A stretch of 64,000 nt of DNA from Medakamo hakoo (lineage: Eukaryota; Chlorophyta; Trebouxiophyceae; Coccomyxaceae), in the NCBI GenBank assembly GCA_026636295.1, contig CP089457.1:310001-374000 (forward strand). Direction: 5' to 3'. How positions within the stretch are numbered: the stretch's first letter is position 1; the number at the start of each line of letters is the position of its first letter. The translations under genes and the position numbers were made by a program. Under the pieces are notes generated by a model that was given only the letters and a program-made list of their open reading frames with translations, was not told the origin of the DNA and searched no databases. Shown here piece by piece: positions 1 through 11,900 of the stretch.

Positions 1-3000
1 GGGGGCCAGGCAGCACCACCACCACTGCCAGCCGCGGTGGGCGTTGCGCCCAGGCTGAAGGGCGGCCCGCCGCCCTCGCCGTGCGACACGGTCTCCCAGT
101 CCGCGACGCGCAGTCCCACCACATCCGCCGAAAAGACCTCCCAGTCTGGCGAGGTGGCGAAGGTCAAGGCGAGGGCGGACGCGGCCAGGCCGGCCGCGAG
201 GCGGGGCGGGCCCACGGGCGCCGTGCCTGGCCCGCCCGGGCGCGCCCACACGGGCGGCGGCAGGGCCGCGTACGCGGACTCGTCTGTGATGGCCAAGCCT
301 GGCGCAGACGCCTGCACGCACAGCTGGCCCGGCCCTGGGCCCGACCGCACCCGCACAGCCACCGGGCCGGCGAGGGTGGCGCCCAGGCGCGCGCCGGCCT
401 CACAGTCCAGGGCCAGCCCCAGGCCGCCGCCCAGCTCGACGGACAGGTCCAGGGCAGGCGCGGCGGCTGTGAACTGGGATGCCAGGAGCCCAGACGGGCA
501 CGGGGCAGGCCCTGGCGTGGAGGGCGGCCGGGCCGCGCCCGCCGGCCGCGGCTTGTCGGGCGGCAGGGAGGCCTGCAGCGCGGCCGCGGCGGCGGCCACG
601 CCGTCCGAGGCGAGGCCCAGGCGCAGCGGCCGCGGGCTCGCCACGCTGACCCGGACGCCGGGCGCGTCGCGGCCGGGCCCGCCCACGGCCAAGGCCAGCT
701 TCGCGGACGCGGGTGAGGGAGGCAGCAGCGTCAGCCAGGCCCGGGCGGACGGCGGCGGCGGTGGGTGGCTGTGCGGTGGCGACGCGCCCGCCGCCGCCGC
801 ACCCGGCGGGCTCGTCCCGGGCATGGCGCCCCCGCCGCCGCCGGGCGTGGGAGGGCCCGGCTCGGGCGGCCCGACCACGCCCACCGCCGCGGACAGGCCC
901 GCCACCGTCACGCCCGCGTCCACGGTCAGGGCGGACGCCAGGGCGTCGGACGCGAGCCGGTCTGCGAGCGCGGCCGCGCGCGCGCGCTCGGCGGGCGTGG
1001 CCGCGGTCGACGCACCGCCCAGGGCAGCAAACAGGGCCGCCACGGCGGCCGCGCCGCGGGAGCCGCCGTCCGGTGGGGGTGACGTTTTCAGGCTGATGGA
1101 TCCGGCGCGTAGGACGAGGGCTGGCCCAGGCAGCGTGGGCGGCGCGGGCGTGGGCGTGCGGCCTGGCAGGCGGCGGGCGGCGGCGGTGGTGGTCGTTGAC
1201 CCCACACCGCCACCACCGCCCGCTGCGTGGCTCGCCACGGCGGCGCTGGACGGCGGTGGTGGGCGTGGGCGTGGCGGCCCGGGCGCCTCGCACATCAAAG
1301 ACAGGCCCGCCACGTCCACCTCCAGGGCCAGGCGGCCGCCAGGGACGGCGGCCGCCACGGCCCGGGAGTCGGACCCGGGAGTGGCGGCCGGGCGCGCGCC
1401 CAGAACGCGCGCCGCGCGCGCCGCGACACGCGCCGCCCGCGTCGGCAGCCCGTTCTCCGCAGCCAGTTCCCGGGAGGCGAGCGTGGAAGCCCGCACAGCG
1501 GGCGGCCCACCGCACGCCGTCAGCGCCTCGTCCAGGGCCGCCAACGCGGCGGAACGTGGAAAAGCTTCCAGCGGGCGCACCGACACGCGCACGGCAGTCG
1601 GCGCGCCGGGCGCGTGCGTGGCGGCCAGGACGATGAGTGGGGGTTGAGCGCGGCCTGCAGCCTCGCCGTCCTCCGGTGGAGCGGCTGTGAGCAGGACGTG
1701 CGGGGTCGTGGAGGACGGCGGCGCGTCTGCGACTCCCCACGCCACCACCTGCGCCGACCGCATGCCACCGTGAGCAGATCCGCGGCCGTCCGCGCCCTCG
1801 CACGCGGCCAACCACGCTCCACCTAATAACAGGGTCGCAACACGCGGGCCGTCCAGGGCGGGTGCGTGCAAGTCTACACGGGCGGCGTCGACGCGGGCGG
1901 ACAGGGCCAGGCGAGGCGGCGGTGCCGTGGAGCCAGGCGCGGGCGTGCCTCCCCTAGAAGACGGGGGCACGCTGCCACGGCCGCTGACGCGAGACGCGAC
2001 GGCAGCTGCGGCGGCAGCTGCGTCACCAGCCAACTCGGCCATCAGCTCTTCCGCCAGCTCGCCCGCCCGCTGGGCCGCGTTGGCGGCCAGGCCGGCGGCT
2101 TCTGCTTCGGTCGTCGTAGACGCGTCGCTGGCCCCCGCCTCGGCCTCGGCCGGCGACGGCACGTAGCCCAGGACGCGCGCCGCCGCGGCGGGCAGGCCCA
2201 GGCTGGCGCCCCACAGGCGTGGGACCAAGCCTTTGGACGTTGGCGCAGAGGTCGAAGAAGGCGTGGCGGCCGCGGCGGCCTGGAGCGCAGCGGCCCGGCG
2301 CGCAGCCGCGGCCGCGAGGGCGCCGCTCGCCCGCTCCTCCGCTGCCGACCGCAGGGCTAACAGCACGCCTGTCGGCAGGGCGGCTTCCAGCCCGGCCAGT
2401 TCGGTGGCGACGTCGGTCAAAGCAGCGGCCGCAGCCGCGGCCGACGCAGCAGCGCCGGCCGCGGCGTCCCCACCCGCAGCGCGCACCGCTTCGGCCGCCG
2501 CCCGGTCCGCCAGGGCCGTCAGGCGGCGGGCGTACAGGGCCACGTACCGCGTCTTGGCGCTGGACCCTCGAGAGACGGCGGCAGTGAGTCGGGACGCAGC
2601 GGCGGCGGCCGGGCGGCGGAGGAGGGCGGCCAAAGACGCGGCGCTGCCGGAAGAGGTCGGCCGCGCGGCGGCGGCGGCGGCGGGCGGGGCAGCGCCCGTC
2701 GCCGCGGCGGCGGCCGCCGGGTCCAGGCGGATGACGGACCAGGGGTCGCCGCCTGCGTCTTGGAGGGCCGCCGCCGCTGCGTACCGCCACACGCGCGGCC
2801 AGGGCGCGGACCGGCGGCGGGCGCCGCTGCCGTGCTGGCTGCCGCCGCCGCGCCACCCCGCCGGGCAGAGGGCGGCGTGGCGGCGCCGCCGGGCCCACGT
2901 GGCTGCGGCGTCGGCGGCTGCTGCCGCACCCGCCACAGCTGCTGGCCGCAGCGCCACGTCCAACGCGGTGACGCGGGCGTTGACGACGACGGACGGGCCG

Positions 3001-4119
3001 CCGCCGGCGTCTTCGGACGCGGGCGCTCCCGGACGGGGCAGCACGACCTCGACCACCGCCGTCGCGCCCGCCGGGCGGAGGACGCAGTCGGCCGCGGGGC
3101 AGGGCAAGAAGTCCTCGCCGGGCGGCGGCGCCGCAGGCGGTGGCGCGGAGGTGGCGGTCGACGGCGGCGTCCAATACACTGCCAGGCCTTCGAGGACGAG
3201 GCCTTTGGCCAGGCGGCCCAGGCCCGCCGGCTCGGCTGGCGCGTCAGCCGCCGCCGCCGCCGGGGCGTCGCGGTCGCCGTCGCCGGGGACGGCTGCACCT
3301 CCAGGCTCCGCCCTCAACCCCGGCGCGACCTCGGTTGGCGGCGCGGTGCGGGCGAGGGCTAGGTACACGCCCGCGGCCGCGCCGCCCTCGCCGCCCACCC
3401 CGTCGGGCAGGCCCTCAAACCGGACGTGCACGTCCCGCACCGTCAGGTCCAGGCGGTCAACTAGGCGGGCAGCGGCGGCGGCGGCCAAGGAAGCCAGGCC
3501 GCCGCCGCCGGGGCGTGGCGCGGTCGTCGTCGGTGCGGCGGCGGCGGCGGCGGGCGCAGCAGCGGCCGCCCCGCCGCCGCCCTCGCCATCCTCGGCCGAC
3601 GACAGGAGTGCGCTCAACCGCTCGGCCTCCGCCGCCGCCAGGGCCGCCCGCTTTGCCGCCAGCGCTCGCTCTGCCGCCGCGCCTTCCTCCCAGTCCGCTT
3701 CCGGGCGCGGGCAGGCGACGACCTCCACGCCGGCCAGCTCGACGGAGACTGACGCGCGGCCGGCGCGCGGCGCCCGCCACGGTACGCGCGCCACTAAGCG
3801 GCCGACGCGGCCGCCTCGCACTTCAAACGGCAGGTCCAAGTAATCGAATGCGCCCGGTTTCAGGGAGACATTCTCCAGGACGAAGCCGGTGGACCAAGCT
3901 GTGTTGTTGTGTCGGATGATGGCATGGGATGGATGGAGCAAAGGTTGAGAAAACGCATGCCCGGGTCCCGAGGTCGCCCCAGCCCTTTCGAAAGCACCAC
4001 CCCCGCTGACCCTCCCCCTCCCTACCTTTCCACAGCGACACGCGCAGCGCCTCCGGCTTGACGTCCAGGAAGTGGCCCAGGTAGGAGGCGAGCAGGTCGG
4101 ACAGCCACGCCTCGAACAT
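1..4119 (-). CDS. VPS13: VPS13-like bridge lipid-transfer protein, N-terminal part (runs off the left edge)
   Basis: VPS13 proteins move lipids in bulk between membranes at contact sites; the N-terminal chorein domain caps the lipid channel. Exon 1 (4119-4026) starts MFEAWLSDLLASYLGHF, the typical VPS13 start. A GT-AG intron (4025-3899, phase 1) follows. Exon 2 (3898 to the window edge) stays open for about 1,300 codons. It begins with WSTGFVLENVSLKPGAF and then RVGRLVARVPW, the next conserved chorein blocks, and DVHVRFEGLP lies further in. Long Ala/Gly/Pro inserts separate the conserved blocks, as in most genes here. About 1,330 residues are visible of a family that usually exceeds 3,000, so the C-terminal half is missing only because the window ends. 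The start is fixed by the chorein motif. Seen: frame and motifs. Inferred: function and continuation. Confidence 0.85.
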
Positions 4120-4362
4120 GGTGGTCGACTGCTTTTTTGTTTGTCTTTGCTCTCTCTCACACAAGCCACCTGGCTTGCGCCAGGCTTCACGCGTGGGTGG
4201 AGGTCATGTATGAGAGGCGCTCTGGCTGTGCGCGTGTGTGGTTGAGCGTCCGCCGCCGGATGGGAGAAAAGCGGAAATGATGAGGAGGAGAGCACGCCTT
4301 GCTCTGTTCGACGGCGCGCGCCCGGGTCTCACTCTGCCCAACGCTCTCTTCAGGCCATCGTC
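4120..4362. promoter_or_regulatory. Divergent promoter region, VPS13 / ELL
   Basis: These 243 bases separate two outward-facing start codons. No TATA box or other clear motif is visible. A CAG just before the ELL start (near 4352) could be the acceptor of a 5' UTR intron. Confidence 0.4.
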
Positions 4363-6228
4363 ATGCCGGCCGCCGGCGCGGGCCCCGCCGCCACAGTTGG
4401 GCCCGCTCACGCGTGGCAGGTGGACTGGGAGCCCCAACCGGCCTATGCCGTCAGCCTGAGGCTGCCCGCGGGCGTGCTGGCGGACGTGCTGGCGGAAGCA
4501 AAGACCGGCGGCGGCGGCGGCGAGGGACCGAGCTTTGCGCTGGATTTGCCGCCTGGTGGGAGCGGGCCTGGGCGGGCGGTGAGTTCCTTTGTGCGGGGTG
4601 CCTAGCCTTGTGTTGATGGGGCCAGTCAGGCGTGGGTCGTCGCGCCGGAAGGGCTGCGCAGCGGACGGGGGAAAAACCAATGCGCTCGGCGCACGCGACC
4701 GCGCCCTCCCGACCCGACCATCCCCCCCTCCCCTCTCTCTCAACCCCAGACCCTGACCGCCGGCGCCCTGTCCCTGGCCTTCACCGCCCACCGGGAAGAC
4801 CGGCCCGTCGACGTGCTGTGGCTGCCCCGGACAGGAAGCGGTGGCGGCGGCCCCAGTGTCGGTGGCGGTGGCGCGCGGCGCGTCGCGGCCGTTGCGGCCC
4901 GCCTGGCGACCGCGCCGCGCACGGTCGCCGACGCGGACCGGGCGCGCGTGCGCGCGCGCCAGGAGGAGGCGGAGGCGGGGCGGAAGGCGCGGCAAGCACA
5001 AGTGCTGGACCGGCTGCCGTCCCGGCCTGGGCGGGTGGTGCGTGGGGCCGGCGGCGGCGGCGGGGGGGCGGGCCCGTCGACGGGCCTTGCCCGCCCAACA
5101 ACCACCAGCGCGCCCGCGCCCGCGCCCGCCGCCCCAAGGCCGCGGTCCGGGACCGGCGCGCTGTCGCCCGCTGAGCTGCGAGCCCGCATGGCGGCGGCTG
5201 CCACGGCGGCGGCGCCTGGCCCGCCCGCCAAGCCCAAGGCGACGGCGGCGCCCGGCCGCAGCAAGCTGCGCCTAGGGAGGACGGGGCGGGCGGGCGGTGG
5301 TGGTGGCGGGGCTGCTGCCGCCGCCCCGAAGCGTCCGCCCCCGCCCACAGACCTGCCGCCCGCCGCATTGCACGGCGCTTCGTCCGGCTCCTTGCGCTCC
5401 ACCCTCATCGGCCTGCTCTCCGCGCCTGGGCGGGCCTGGGCGACGGTGGCCAGCGTGGAGCGAGCCCTCACGGGCATCGCCGCAGCCGTCGGCGGGCCGT
5501 CCGTCTTTCGCGTTCCCTCCCGAGAAACGCTGCGCCTGGCCCTGGCGGACGTGGGCGAGTACGTCCAGCCAGGGCGGTGGGTGCTGTTCGACGACCTGCG
5601 TGGGGAGGCGGGGCGGCTGGCGGACGCGGCGGCGGACGCGGCGGAAGGGGCAGGGGGCGGCGGTCGGGCGCGGGCGCCGGCCACGAAACGCGCTCGACCA
5701 GCGGCCGCCGCCGCCGCCGCAGCCGCCGCCGTGCCCAGCCCGCCGCGCCTGCCCGCGCCGGTGCAGAGCCTGCCGCCGCCCGGCATGGCCCGCACCCGGT
5801 CGCGCGGAGTGGCGGGCGGTGGTGGTGGCGGTGGTGGTGGCGGTGGTGGTGGCGGGCGGTGCGACGCGCCACCCGCCCCGCCGCTCCCGCCCCTCACCTC
5901 GCCCGCCGACTATGTGGCCGCCTGCGATGCGTACGCGGCCCGGCACGCGGTCTACGTCCGCCTGCACGCCGCCCTGAGGGACAAGCGGTCCTCGCACGCG
6001 GACTTGCTGGCTGGTGCGGAAGCCGCGCGCGCGACGGGGGATGGCGCGGCCGCCGCGCGCCTGGAGCGGGCGGCGGCCGCGGTCGCGGCGGGTGATGGTG
6101 GGACCCCTCGTGCTGATGAAGACGCTCCGTCCGCCATGCACGCCGCGTTCCAGGCCCTGCACGCTGAACTGGCCCGGGACCGGGCGCGCATCGTCGACTT
6201 CCAGGCGCGGGCAGAGGTGGCGGGTTAG
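4363..6228 (+). CDS. ELL: ELL-type RNA polymerase II elongation factor
   Basis: ELL proteins raise the elongation rate of RNA polymerase II by suppressing pausing, within super or little elongation complexes in the nucleus. Exons are 4363-4578 and 4750-6228 (phase 0), giving 564 residues. The N-terminal region ends with a helical stretch (ATAPRTVADADRARVRARQ) like the end of the ELL core domain. A winged-helix-like part follows near residues 285-360 (SGSLRSTLIGLLSAPGRAWA, YVQPGRWVLFDDL). The last ~115 residues match the occludin/ELL domain: PPLTSPADYVAACDAY, then a charged coil ending MHAAFQALHAELARDRARIV. Pro/Ala/Gly linkers join the parts. TGTAAA, a chlorophyte-type poly(A) signal, lies about 35 bases after the stop. 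The gene converges on CPSF30. The call rests on recalled family similarity in three blocks. Confidence 0.75.
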
Positions 6229-6352
6229 TTTTGTTTTCCGTGTGTGAAAACTTTGTTTTTTCCGTGTGTAAAAAACGCTAGCGACTTTTCTACAGAAACG
6301 CATCCCCTCTCTCGCTGTGTGTGGTGCGGGTGTGCGTCTCTCTCTCTCTCTC

Positions 6353-7656
6353 TCACGCTGGTCGAGGTGGAGGCGGCGGCGGCTGCGGGGCCAGGGTGGG
6401 CGGGTGCGCGCCGGGCGGCGGGCCGCCCGCCCATCCCTGCTGCTGGTGGTAGGGCGGCGGTGGCCCGCCACCGCCGCGACCCCACCCGCCGTGCTGCGGC
6501 GGCGGTGGCGGTGGCGGGCCGCCCCATCCAGCCTGCGGCGGTGGTGGTGGAGGCCCGCCCCACCCGGCCTGCGGCGGCGGCGGCGGCTGCCACCCACCCG
6601 CACCTGGCAGCGGCGGCGGCGGCGGCGCGCCCGCACCACCACCGCCAGGCGGCGCCGGCAGGGCCGCGGGCCCGTCCGAGTGCGCCCGGTCCGTCAGGGC
6701 CAGCGGCCCGCCCGGCGCCGCACTCCCAGCGCCGGCGCCCTCTTTTTTGCCCTCGGACGACGCGGCCAGCGCGAGGATGCGCGCACGCTCCGTCTTGCTG
6801 GCCGTGATCGCTGTGTTGACGGAGTTGACGACCGCGTTGACGTTGCGCCACGCCCGCGGCCGGGCCGCCTCCATGGTCATGGGTTCGGGCGGGGGGCCCG
6901 GGAGGCGGGTGTGGCGGTACCGGCAGGTGGGGCCGTACACGCACAGGCCCAGCCGGTACGCGTTGCACTCCTTCACGTCGTCGAGCGTGTGCTTGTACGG
7001 GCAGTCCGGGTCGCGGCACGACCCGTGGCGGAGCATGGCCCGGCATGTGGGCATGCGGTCCGGGTCGAACTGGTGCAGGAAGCCGCACGCGTCGCCCTTC
7101 ATGCACAGGCCTTTCACCCAGTACGTGCAGACGGTCTGATGGGACGGAGGGGTGGTGGTGGTGGTGGTGGTGGTGGTGGTGGTGGTGGTGGTGGGTTGAG
7201 CCAACGAGCAGGGAGAGGGAGAGAAAAAAAATACGACAGCGGCACGGCGAAGCTCGTCGCCGCCTTCCAACCCCGCACACGAGCATGGCTGCCTCGCATG
7301 ACCGCGCGCATGGGCAGCTAGGTGACCCGAGGCGGGCGCGAGCGTGGGTTGGGAGTGCGTCTGACGACAGCAACGGCGCAAAAAAAAACGCACCTGGCGG
7401 AAGTTTTTCTTGAAGTTGGTCAGCGACTGGCCCAGCTGGGTGCCGGGCGCGATGGTGGGCACTGGGCCGCCGGGGCCGGCCTGGTGTGGGGTGGTGCGGT
7501 GTGGGACGTGAGAGCTACGACGAGCAAGCATCGGCACGCGCTGGCGAGAAAACACGGCGCCGCAAACGACGAAACACTCACCGACGCGCCCTGGTAAGTC
7601 GCCGCCTCGCGGGCGAGCGTGCCCTCGAAGTCAAAGTCTAGGTCGTCGTCCGCCAT
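6353..7656 (-). CDS. CPSF30: CPSF30 cleavage/polyadenylation factor with three CCCH zinc fingers
   Basis: This nuclear factor helps recognise the pre-mRNA poly(A) signal. Exons on the minus strand: 7656-7582 (MADDDLDFDFEGTLAREAA), 7480-7394 (GTQLGQSLTNFKKNFRQ) and 7135-6353, all phase 0, 314 residues. Exon 3 holds three consecutive fingers: CTYWVKGLCMKGDACGFLH, CRAMLRHGSCRDPDCPYKH and CNAYRLGLCVYGPTCRYRH. These equal fingers 2-4 of the five in animals and yeast; the first and last are absent, which is the arrangement in land plants. The tail is a Pro/Gly-rich region with GWGGPPPPPP repeats. The acidic MADDD... start fixes the N-terminus. A (GGT)14 run lies just before the last acceptor. It shares a 137-base divergent promoter with the C2orf69-like gene. 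The window also holds the poly(A) polymerase gene. Confidence 0.88.
7151..7192. repeat. (GGT)14 microsatellite in CPSF30 intron 2
   Basis: Fourteen perfect GGT units lie 15 bases from the 3' splice site of CPSF30 intron 2. On the transcribed strand this reads ACC repeats and forms part of the pyrimidine-containing tract before the acceptor. Confidence 0.9.
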
Positions 7657-7793
7657 CTCGTCGTCGTTTCGCCGCCGGGTCTGTCCTCGATTTGGACGAT
7701 CGAGAAAGAAAAAAGAAGTGAGCGAGCGAGGAGCGCGAGCGCAGGCCATCACTTGTTTTTTTCTAGGCGCGCAAAAACGAGGTGAGACGCAAA
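7657..7793. promoter_or_regulatory. Divergent promoter region, CPSF30 / C2orf69-like
   Basis: Only 137 bases separate the two outward-facing start codons, so both genes probably share this promoter. No known element is recognisable. Confidence 0.4.
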
Positions 7794-8792
7794 ATGGGCG
7801 ACGGCGGCGGCGGCCCACCGCCACCCACACCGCCTGTCCGCATCCTGCCCGGCGTGCGCGGCGCGCAGAAGCTGTGGTGGCAGGAGGGCGACGGCGGCGG
7901 CGCGACTGAAAACGGCGGCGGCGGCGGACCACCACCGACCTCTGCCCTCGCCATCTTTTTCGGCGGCGACTCTGTGGACGATCCCGCAGCGCACCCGGAC
8001 GTCCACCGCTTGCAGGCCCCCGGCGAAATTGCTCGCCTGCTCAGGCACCGTTTCGGCCCAGGCGCCACGCTCATCCTCGTCGCCGCGTCCCGCTTTGAGG
8101 CCGGCTTTGCCTGTTTCGACCACTTCTGCGCCCAGCTCACCCGGTCGGGCGAGCCGCTGGGTTACAAGGCCCGCGTGCCGGGAGGTGGGGGAGTGCCGGC
8201 GGATGACGCGGTGGCGGCGGGCTTGCCGGCCCTGGCCCAGCTCGCGTCGCTGCTGGCCGCGGGCGGGGTGGCGGCGGTCGCGGGCGGCGGGGGAGGAGGC
8301 CCGCCGGTGCCACCTGTACACCTGGTCGGCTTCAGCAAGGGCGGGGTCGTGCTGAACCAGGCGCTGGCGGAGGCGGCGGCACTCGCGGCGGCGGCGGCTG
8401 GGGGCGGGCGCCCCGCTCCGCCCGCCTGGAGTGCCGGCCTGGCCGGCCAGGTCGCCCGCCTCGCGGCCGCACTGGCCTCCCTCACCTTTATCGACGTGGG
8501 CCTCAACGGCCGGGGCGCGTACGAGTGCCCGCCGGACGCGGCTGCGTTGAGCAGTGCTCACCCCACGCTCACCGTGTCCCTGTACGGGACGCCCCGGCAG
8601 TGGGGCCCGGGCGCCCGCCCCGGCCAGGCGGCGGAGCGGGACCGCATGGTGACAGGCCTGGCGGCCGCGGGCGTGGGCGTGCGCGTGGTGGAGTGCGCTG
8701 GCGGTGGAGGCAAGGCGTCGCTCGCCATGCATTTCAGGTGCTTGGAAGACGCGCTGCTGGGGCGGAGAGAGTGTGTAGCTGTGTTACTTTAG
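7794..8792 (+). CDS. C2orf69-like protein (serine-hydrolase fold, UPF0565)
   Basis: Human C2ORF69 is a mitochondrial protein with an alpha/beta-hydrolase-like fold whose loss disturbs respiration; the biochemical role is unsettled. This intronless frame codes 332 residues. LAIFFGGD resembles the conserved YFPGD block after the N-terminus. The nucleophile-elbow-like block HLVGFSKGGVVLNQALAE closely matches IGFSKGCVVLNQ of the animal protein, and the next part (TFIDVGLNGRGAYECP, then HFRCLEDALL at the end) follows the same order as the family C-terminus. Poly-Gly and poly-Ala stretches replace variable loops. The start is the first ATG (7794); a GTG 12 bases upstream is in frame but unlikely. 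Family assignment is by recalled similarity, and no organelle-targeting peptide is obvious. Confidence 0.7.
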   Translation: MGDGGGGPPPPTPPVRILPGVRGAQKLWWQEGDGGGATENGGGGGPPPTSALAIFFGGDSVDDPAAHPDVHRLQAPGEIARLLRHRFGPGATLILVAASRFEAGFACFDHFCAQLTRSGEPLGYKARVPGGGGVPADDAVAAGLPALAQLASLLAAGGVAAVAGGGGGGPPVPPVHLVGFSKGGVVLNQALAEAAALAAAAAGGGRPAPPAWSAGLAGQVARLAAALASLTFIDVGLNGRGAYECPPDAAALSSAHPTLTVSLYGTPRQWGPGARPGQAAERDRMVTGLAAAGVGVRVVECAGGGGKASLAMHFRCLEDALLGRRECVAVLL

Positions 8793-8979
8793 AGGTCTTA
8801 AAGAAACGCCGCCGAGAGGGAGGGAGAGAGAGGACGCCCGGGGGTCGAGGCCCGCAGTCTGCAGTTCTCCGCCAGCGCGAGCGCACGCGCGAAAAGAACA
8901 CGCCCACGCGCCGCGGCGGCGGCCCGCCGCCACCCTTATCGCTGGGCGACCACGCACACCAGATTCTGGCGCACACACC

Positions 8980-11900
8980 ATGCTGGGCGCCCCGCTGGCT
9001 GTCGGAGACCAGCCGCCGGCGCCGGCGGGTGCGTGCGCCGCCGGCGTGGCCGCACCCGCGCCCGCACCGCCCGCCGCTCCACGCGGCAGCTCCGGCGAGT
9101 CCGCCCTGACAGGTGCGTGGGTGGTGAAGACTTCTGGGCATGCTCTGAGCATGTCGCACGCCCGCCCAGCCGCCCCGGACGTGGCGCGCGCGGGCAGAGA
9201 GGTCCGACCCCGCGCCGTCAATGCCTCGGCGCGAGAGAGCGCAGCACAAAATGAAAACCCCGCGCGCCGCCGGGCCGGACGCTCCACGACCGCACGCCGC
9301 AATGCGTGTTGGGCAGCCCAGCCGGCGGAGCCGCCAGACGCGGCGGCAGGCAGCGGAAGCGGCGTGCGCCGTCGCGACGCGAGGGGGTGTCGTTTTCGTC
9401 CGCGTGCGCGTCGCGCCTCGCTGCGGCCAGGGGGGGGGGGGGCACCCACACCCACACCCTCCCCAGGTCACGCCCGCTCGCCCGGCGTCCTCCGACGAAA
9501 GCCCGCCCCTGGTCTCACCTCACCCATTCCACCCCACTGCCCATCCCCAGGCACGCCCGGACCGGGCGGGCCCGCGTCCTCCGACGAGCCTGGGCCTAAA
9601 AAACAACGCGTCGACGGCGAGGCCACGACACCACCGGCGCCCCTTCCGCCCAAAAAACTGCCGCGCCACGCCCGCCCGGGCTTTGACGTGCTCCTCGGAT
9701 GCACGAAATGCCGGTTCCTCCGCGGCGGGTGCGGCACGTGCCGGGCCCGCCCACCGGCGACGCGCCCGTCGACCCTGCGGTGGAAGCCGGACGCGGGCCG
9801 GCCGCAGACCGGCCTGCCGCCCGCGCCGACTTTCCACCCGACGGAGGAGGAGTTCAAAGACCCGGTGGCATTCATCGAGTCCATTCGGGCGGCGGGCGAG
9901 GCGGCGGGCATGGTGTGCATCGTCCCGCCGCCGTCGTGGGCGCCGCCCTTTGCCCTGGAGCGGGGCACCAACGGTGCGAGCGCGGAGTCTTTCAGGTTTG
10001 CGGTGCGGCGCCAGCTGGCCTCCCACCTGTGCAAGCGGCCGGCGAACACGAAGACGGGTGGGCGGGCCACCTTCAAGTACGGGCGCGTGGACAAGGGCGC
10101 GGCGGGCGCGACGGGCGAAGCGGAGGTGGCGGCGGTCGAAGGCGCCGCGCCGGCCGGCCCGAGCCCGTCGTCCGCCGCGCCCGGCACGCCCGCCGACTCC
10201 GACGCCTCCTCCGACTCGGACTTTGAGGACGGCGACGCCGCGGACGGCCTGACGGCCGACGGCGAGTTCGCCTTCACGGTCGTCGGCCGGACGCACACGC
10301 TCAAATCCTTCACGGCCGCGGCCGACTGGGCCAAGGCCCGCCACTTTTCGGACCCGGCCCCGCCGCCGCCCCCGCCCGGCGCCGAGCCCAGTGGTCCCGG
10401 CGGCGCGTCCAAACGCCCCGCGTCCGCTGGCGGCGGGTTCGAGCCGACCGTCGAAGCCGTGGAGGCGGAGTACTGGCGGGTCGTGGAGGAACCCGACGCG
10501 GCGCTGCCCGCGCTGTACGGCCAGGACCTGGATTCGGGGCACCACGGGTCCGGGTTCCCGCTGCCCCCGCTGCGCCGGCGCTTGCTGGCCGCCCACCTGG
10601 CCGCCACCCAGCCGCCGGCCTCGCTGGGCGTGGCGGGCGGCCGCAAAAAGGGGTTCGCCTCCACGGCCGCCGCGCGCGCGGCCGTCGCGGCGGCGCCCGC
10701 GTCCGACCCGACGTGCGGCGGCGTCCTCCGGCCGCTGGACCCGGACGAGGCGGCGTACGCGGCCCACCCCTGGAACATCAACAACCTGCCGCGGTGCGCC
10801 GGCTCCGTCCTGCGCCACGTGCCCGGCGACGACCTCATCACGGGCGTCATGGTGCCCTGGTTGTACGTCGGGTCGGCGCTGTCCTCGTTTTGCTGGCACA
10901 TCGAAGACCACGGCCTGTGCTCCATCAACTACCTGCACCGGGGCTCGCCCAAGGTGTGGTACGCCGTCCCCGCGCACGCGGCCGACGCCCTGGAAGCCGC
11001 GGTCAAGGACGCGCTGCCCCACCTGGTCGCCGCCGCGCCGCACCTGCTGTACCAGCTGGTGACCATGGTCAGCCCGGCCCAGCTCGCGGCCCGGGGCGTG
11101 CCCGTCCACCGGGTCGTCCACCGGGCCGGGTCCTTCGTCCTGACCTTCCCCAACGCGTACCACGCCGGCTTGAACACGGGGTCCAACTGCGCGGAAGCCG
11201 TCAACTTCGGGCCGTCCTTCTGGCTGCCGTGGGGCAGCGTCGCGGCCGCGCACTACAAGTGGGGGAAGCCGCTCACCTTCTCGCACGACGCCCTGCTCGT
11301 CGCCCTGACCCGGGCGGCCCGGGCGCGCGCGCCTCCCGGCTTGGAAGCCGCCCGGGACGCGGCGGACGCGGCGGCGGCCGCGGCCGCGGCGCGCGAGCTG
11401 GAAGCGACGGCGACGGCCGAGCCGCCGCCGCCGCCGCCGCCACCGCAGGCGGCGGAGGAGGAGGCGGAGGAAGGCAAAAAGGAGGAAGGGGCCGCGCCCG
11501 CGCCCGCCCGCCCCGTGCGCCGCACCCGGCGTGTCGCCGCCCTGACCAAGGCCGGCCTGGACGCGTCGACGGCGCCGCCCGCTGCCGCAGCCGGGCCGCC
11601 CGCCAACCCACCGCCCCGCCGCGACCTGCGCCTGTCGGTCGCCGACCCGCCGTCCCGGTCCGACGTCCCGCTGCTGGGCCTGCAACTGGGCGCGGCGGAG
11701 CTGGCGGTGCGGGCGGACGTGGAGGTCGCGCGCCGGGCTGCTGGCGCGGCGGAAGCGGGCGGGCCGCCCGGGCTGCCGGCCGCGCGCATGGCGGGCGGGA
11801 TCGGTGCCCGCCGCGCGGACGACGGCACGCTCGCCGACGGTGAGGAGGCCGACTGCGCCGTGTGCCTGGCCGACCTGTGGCTGTCCGCGGTCGTGTCACC

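Noticed and set aside
37-1647. Long plus-strand open frame of 536 codons
   Set aside because: It is the antisense of the VPS13 exon; its product is compositional noise without motifs.
9430-9442. G run in the demethylase intron as a regulatory G-quadruplex
   Set aside because: A single homopolymer in a GC-rich intron is weak evidence and may vary in length through sequencing error.
10432-10450. GGTTCGAGCC-like string resembling a tRNA T-loop
   Set aside because: It lies inside the demethylase coding region and no cloverleaf can be folded around it.
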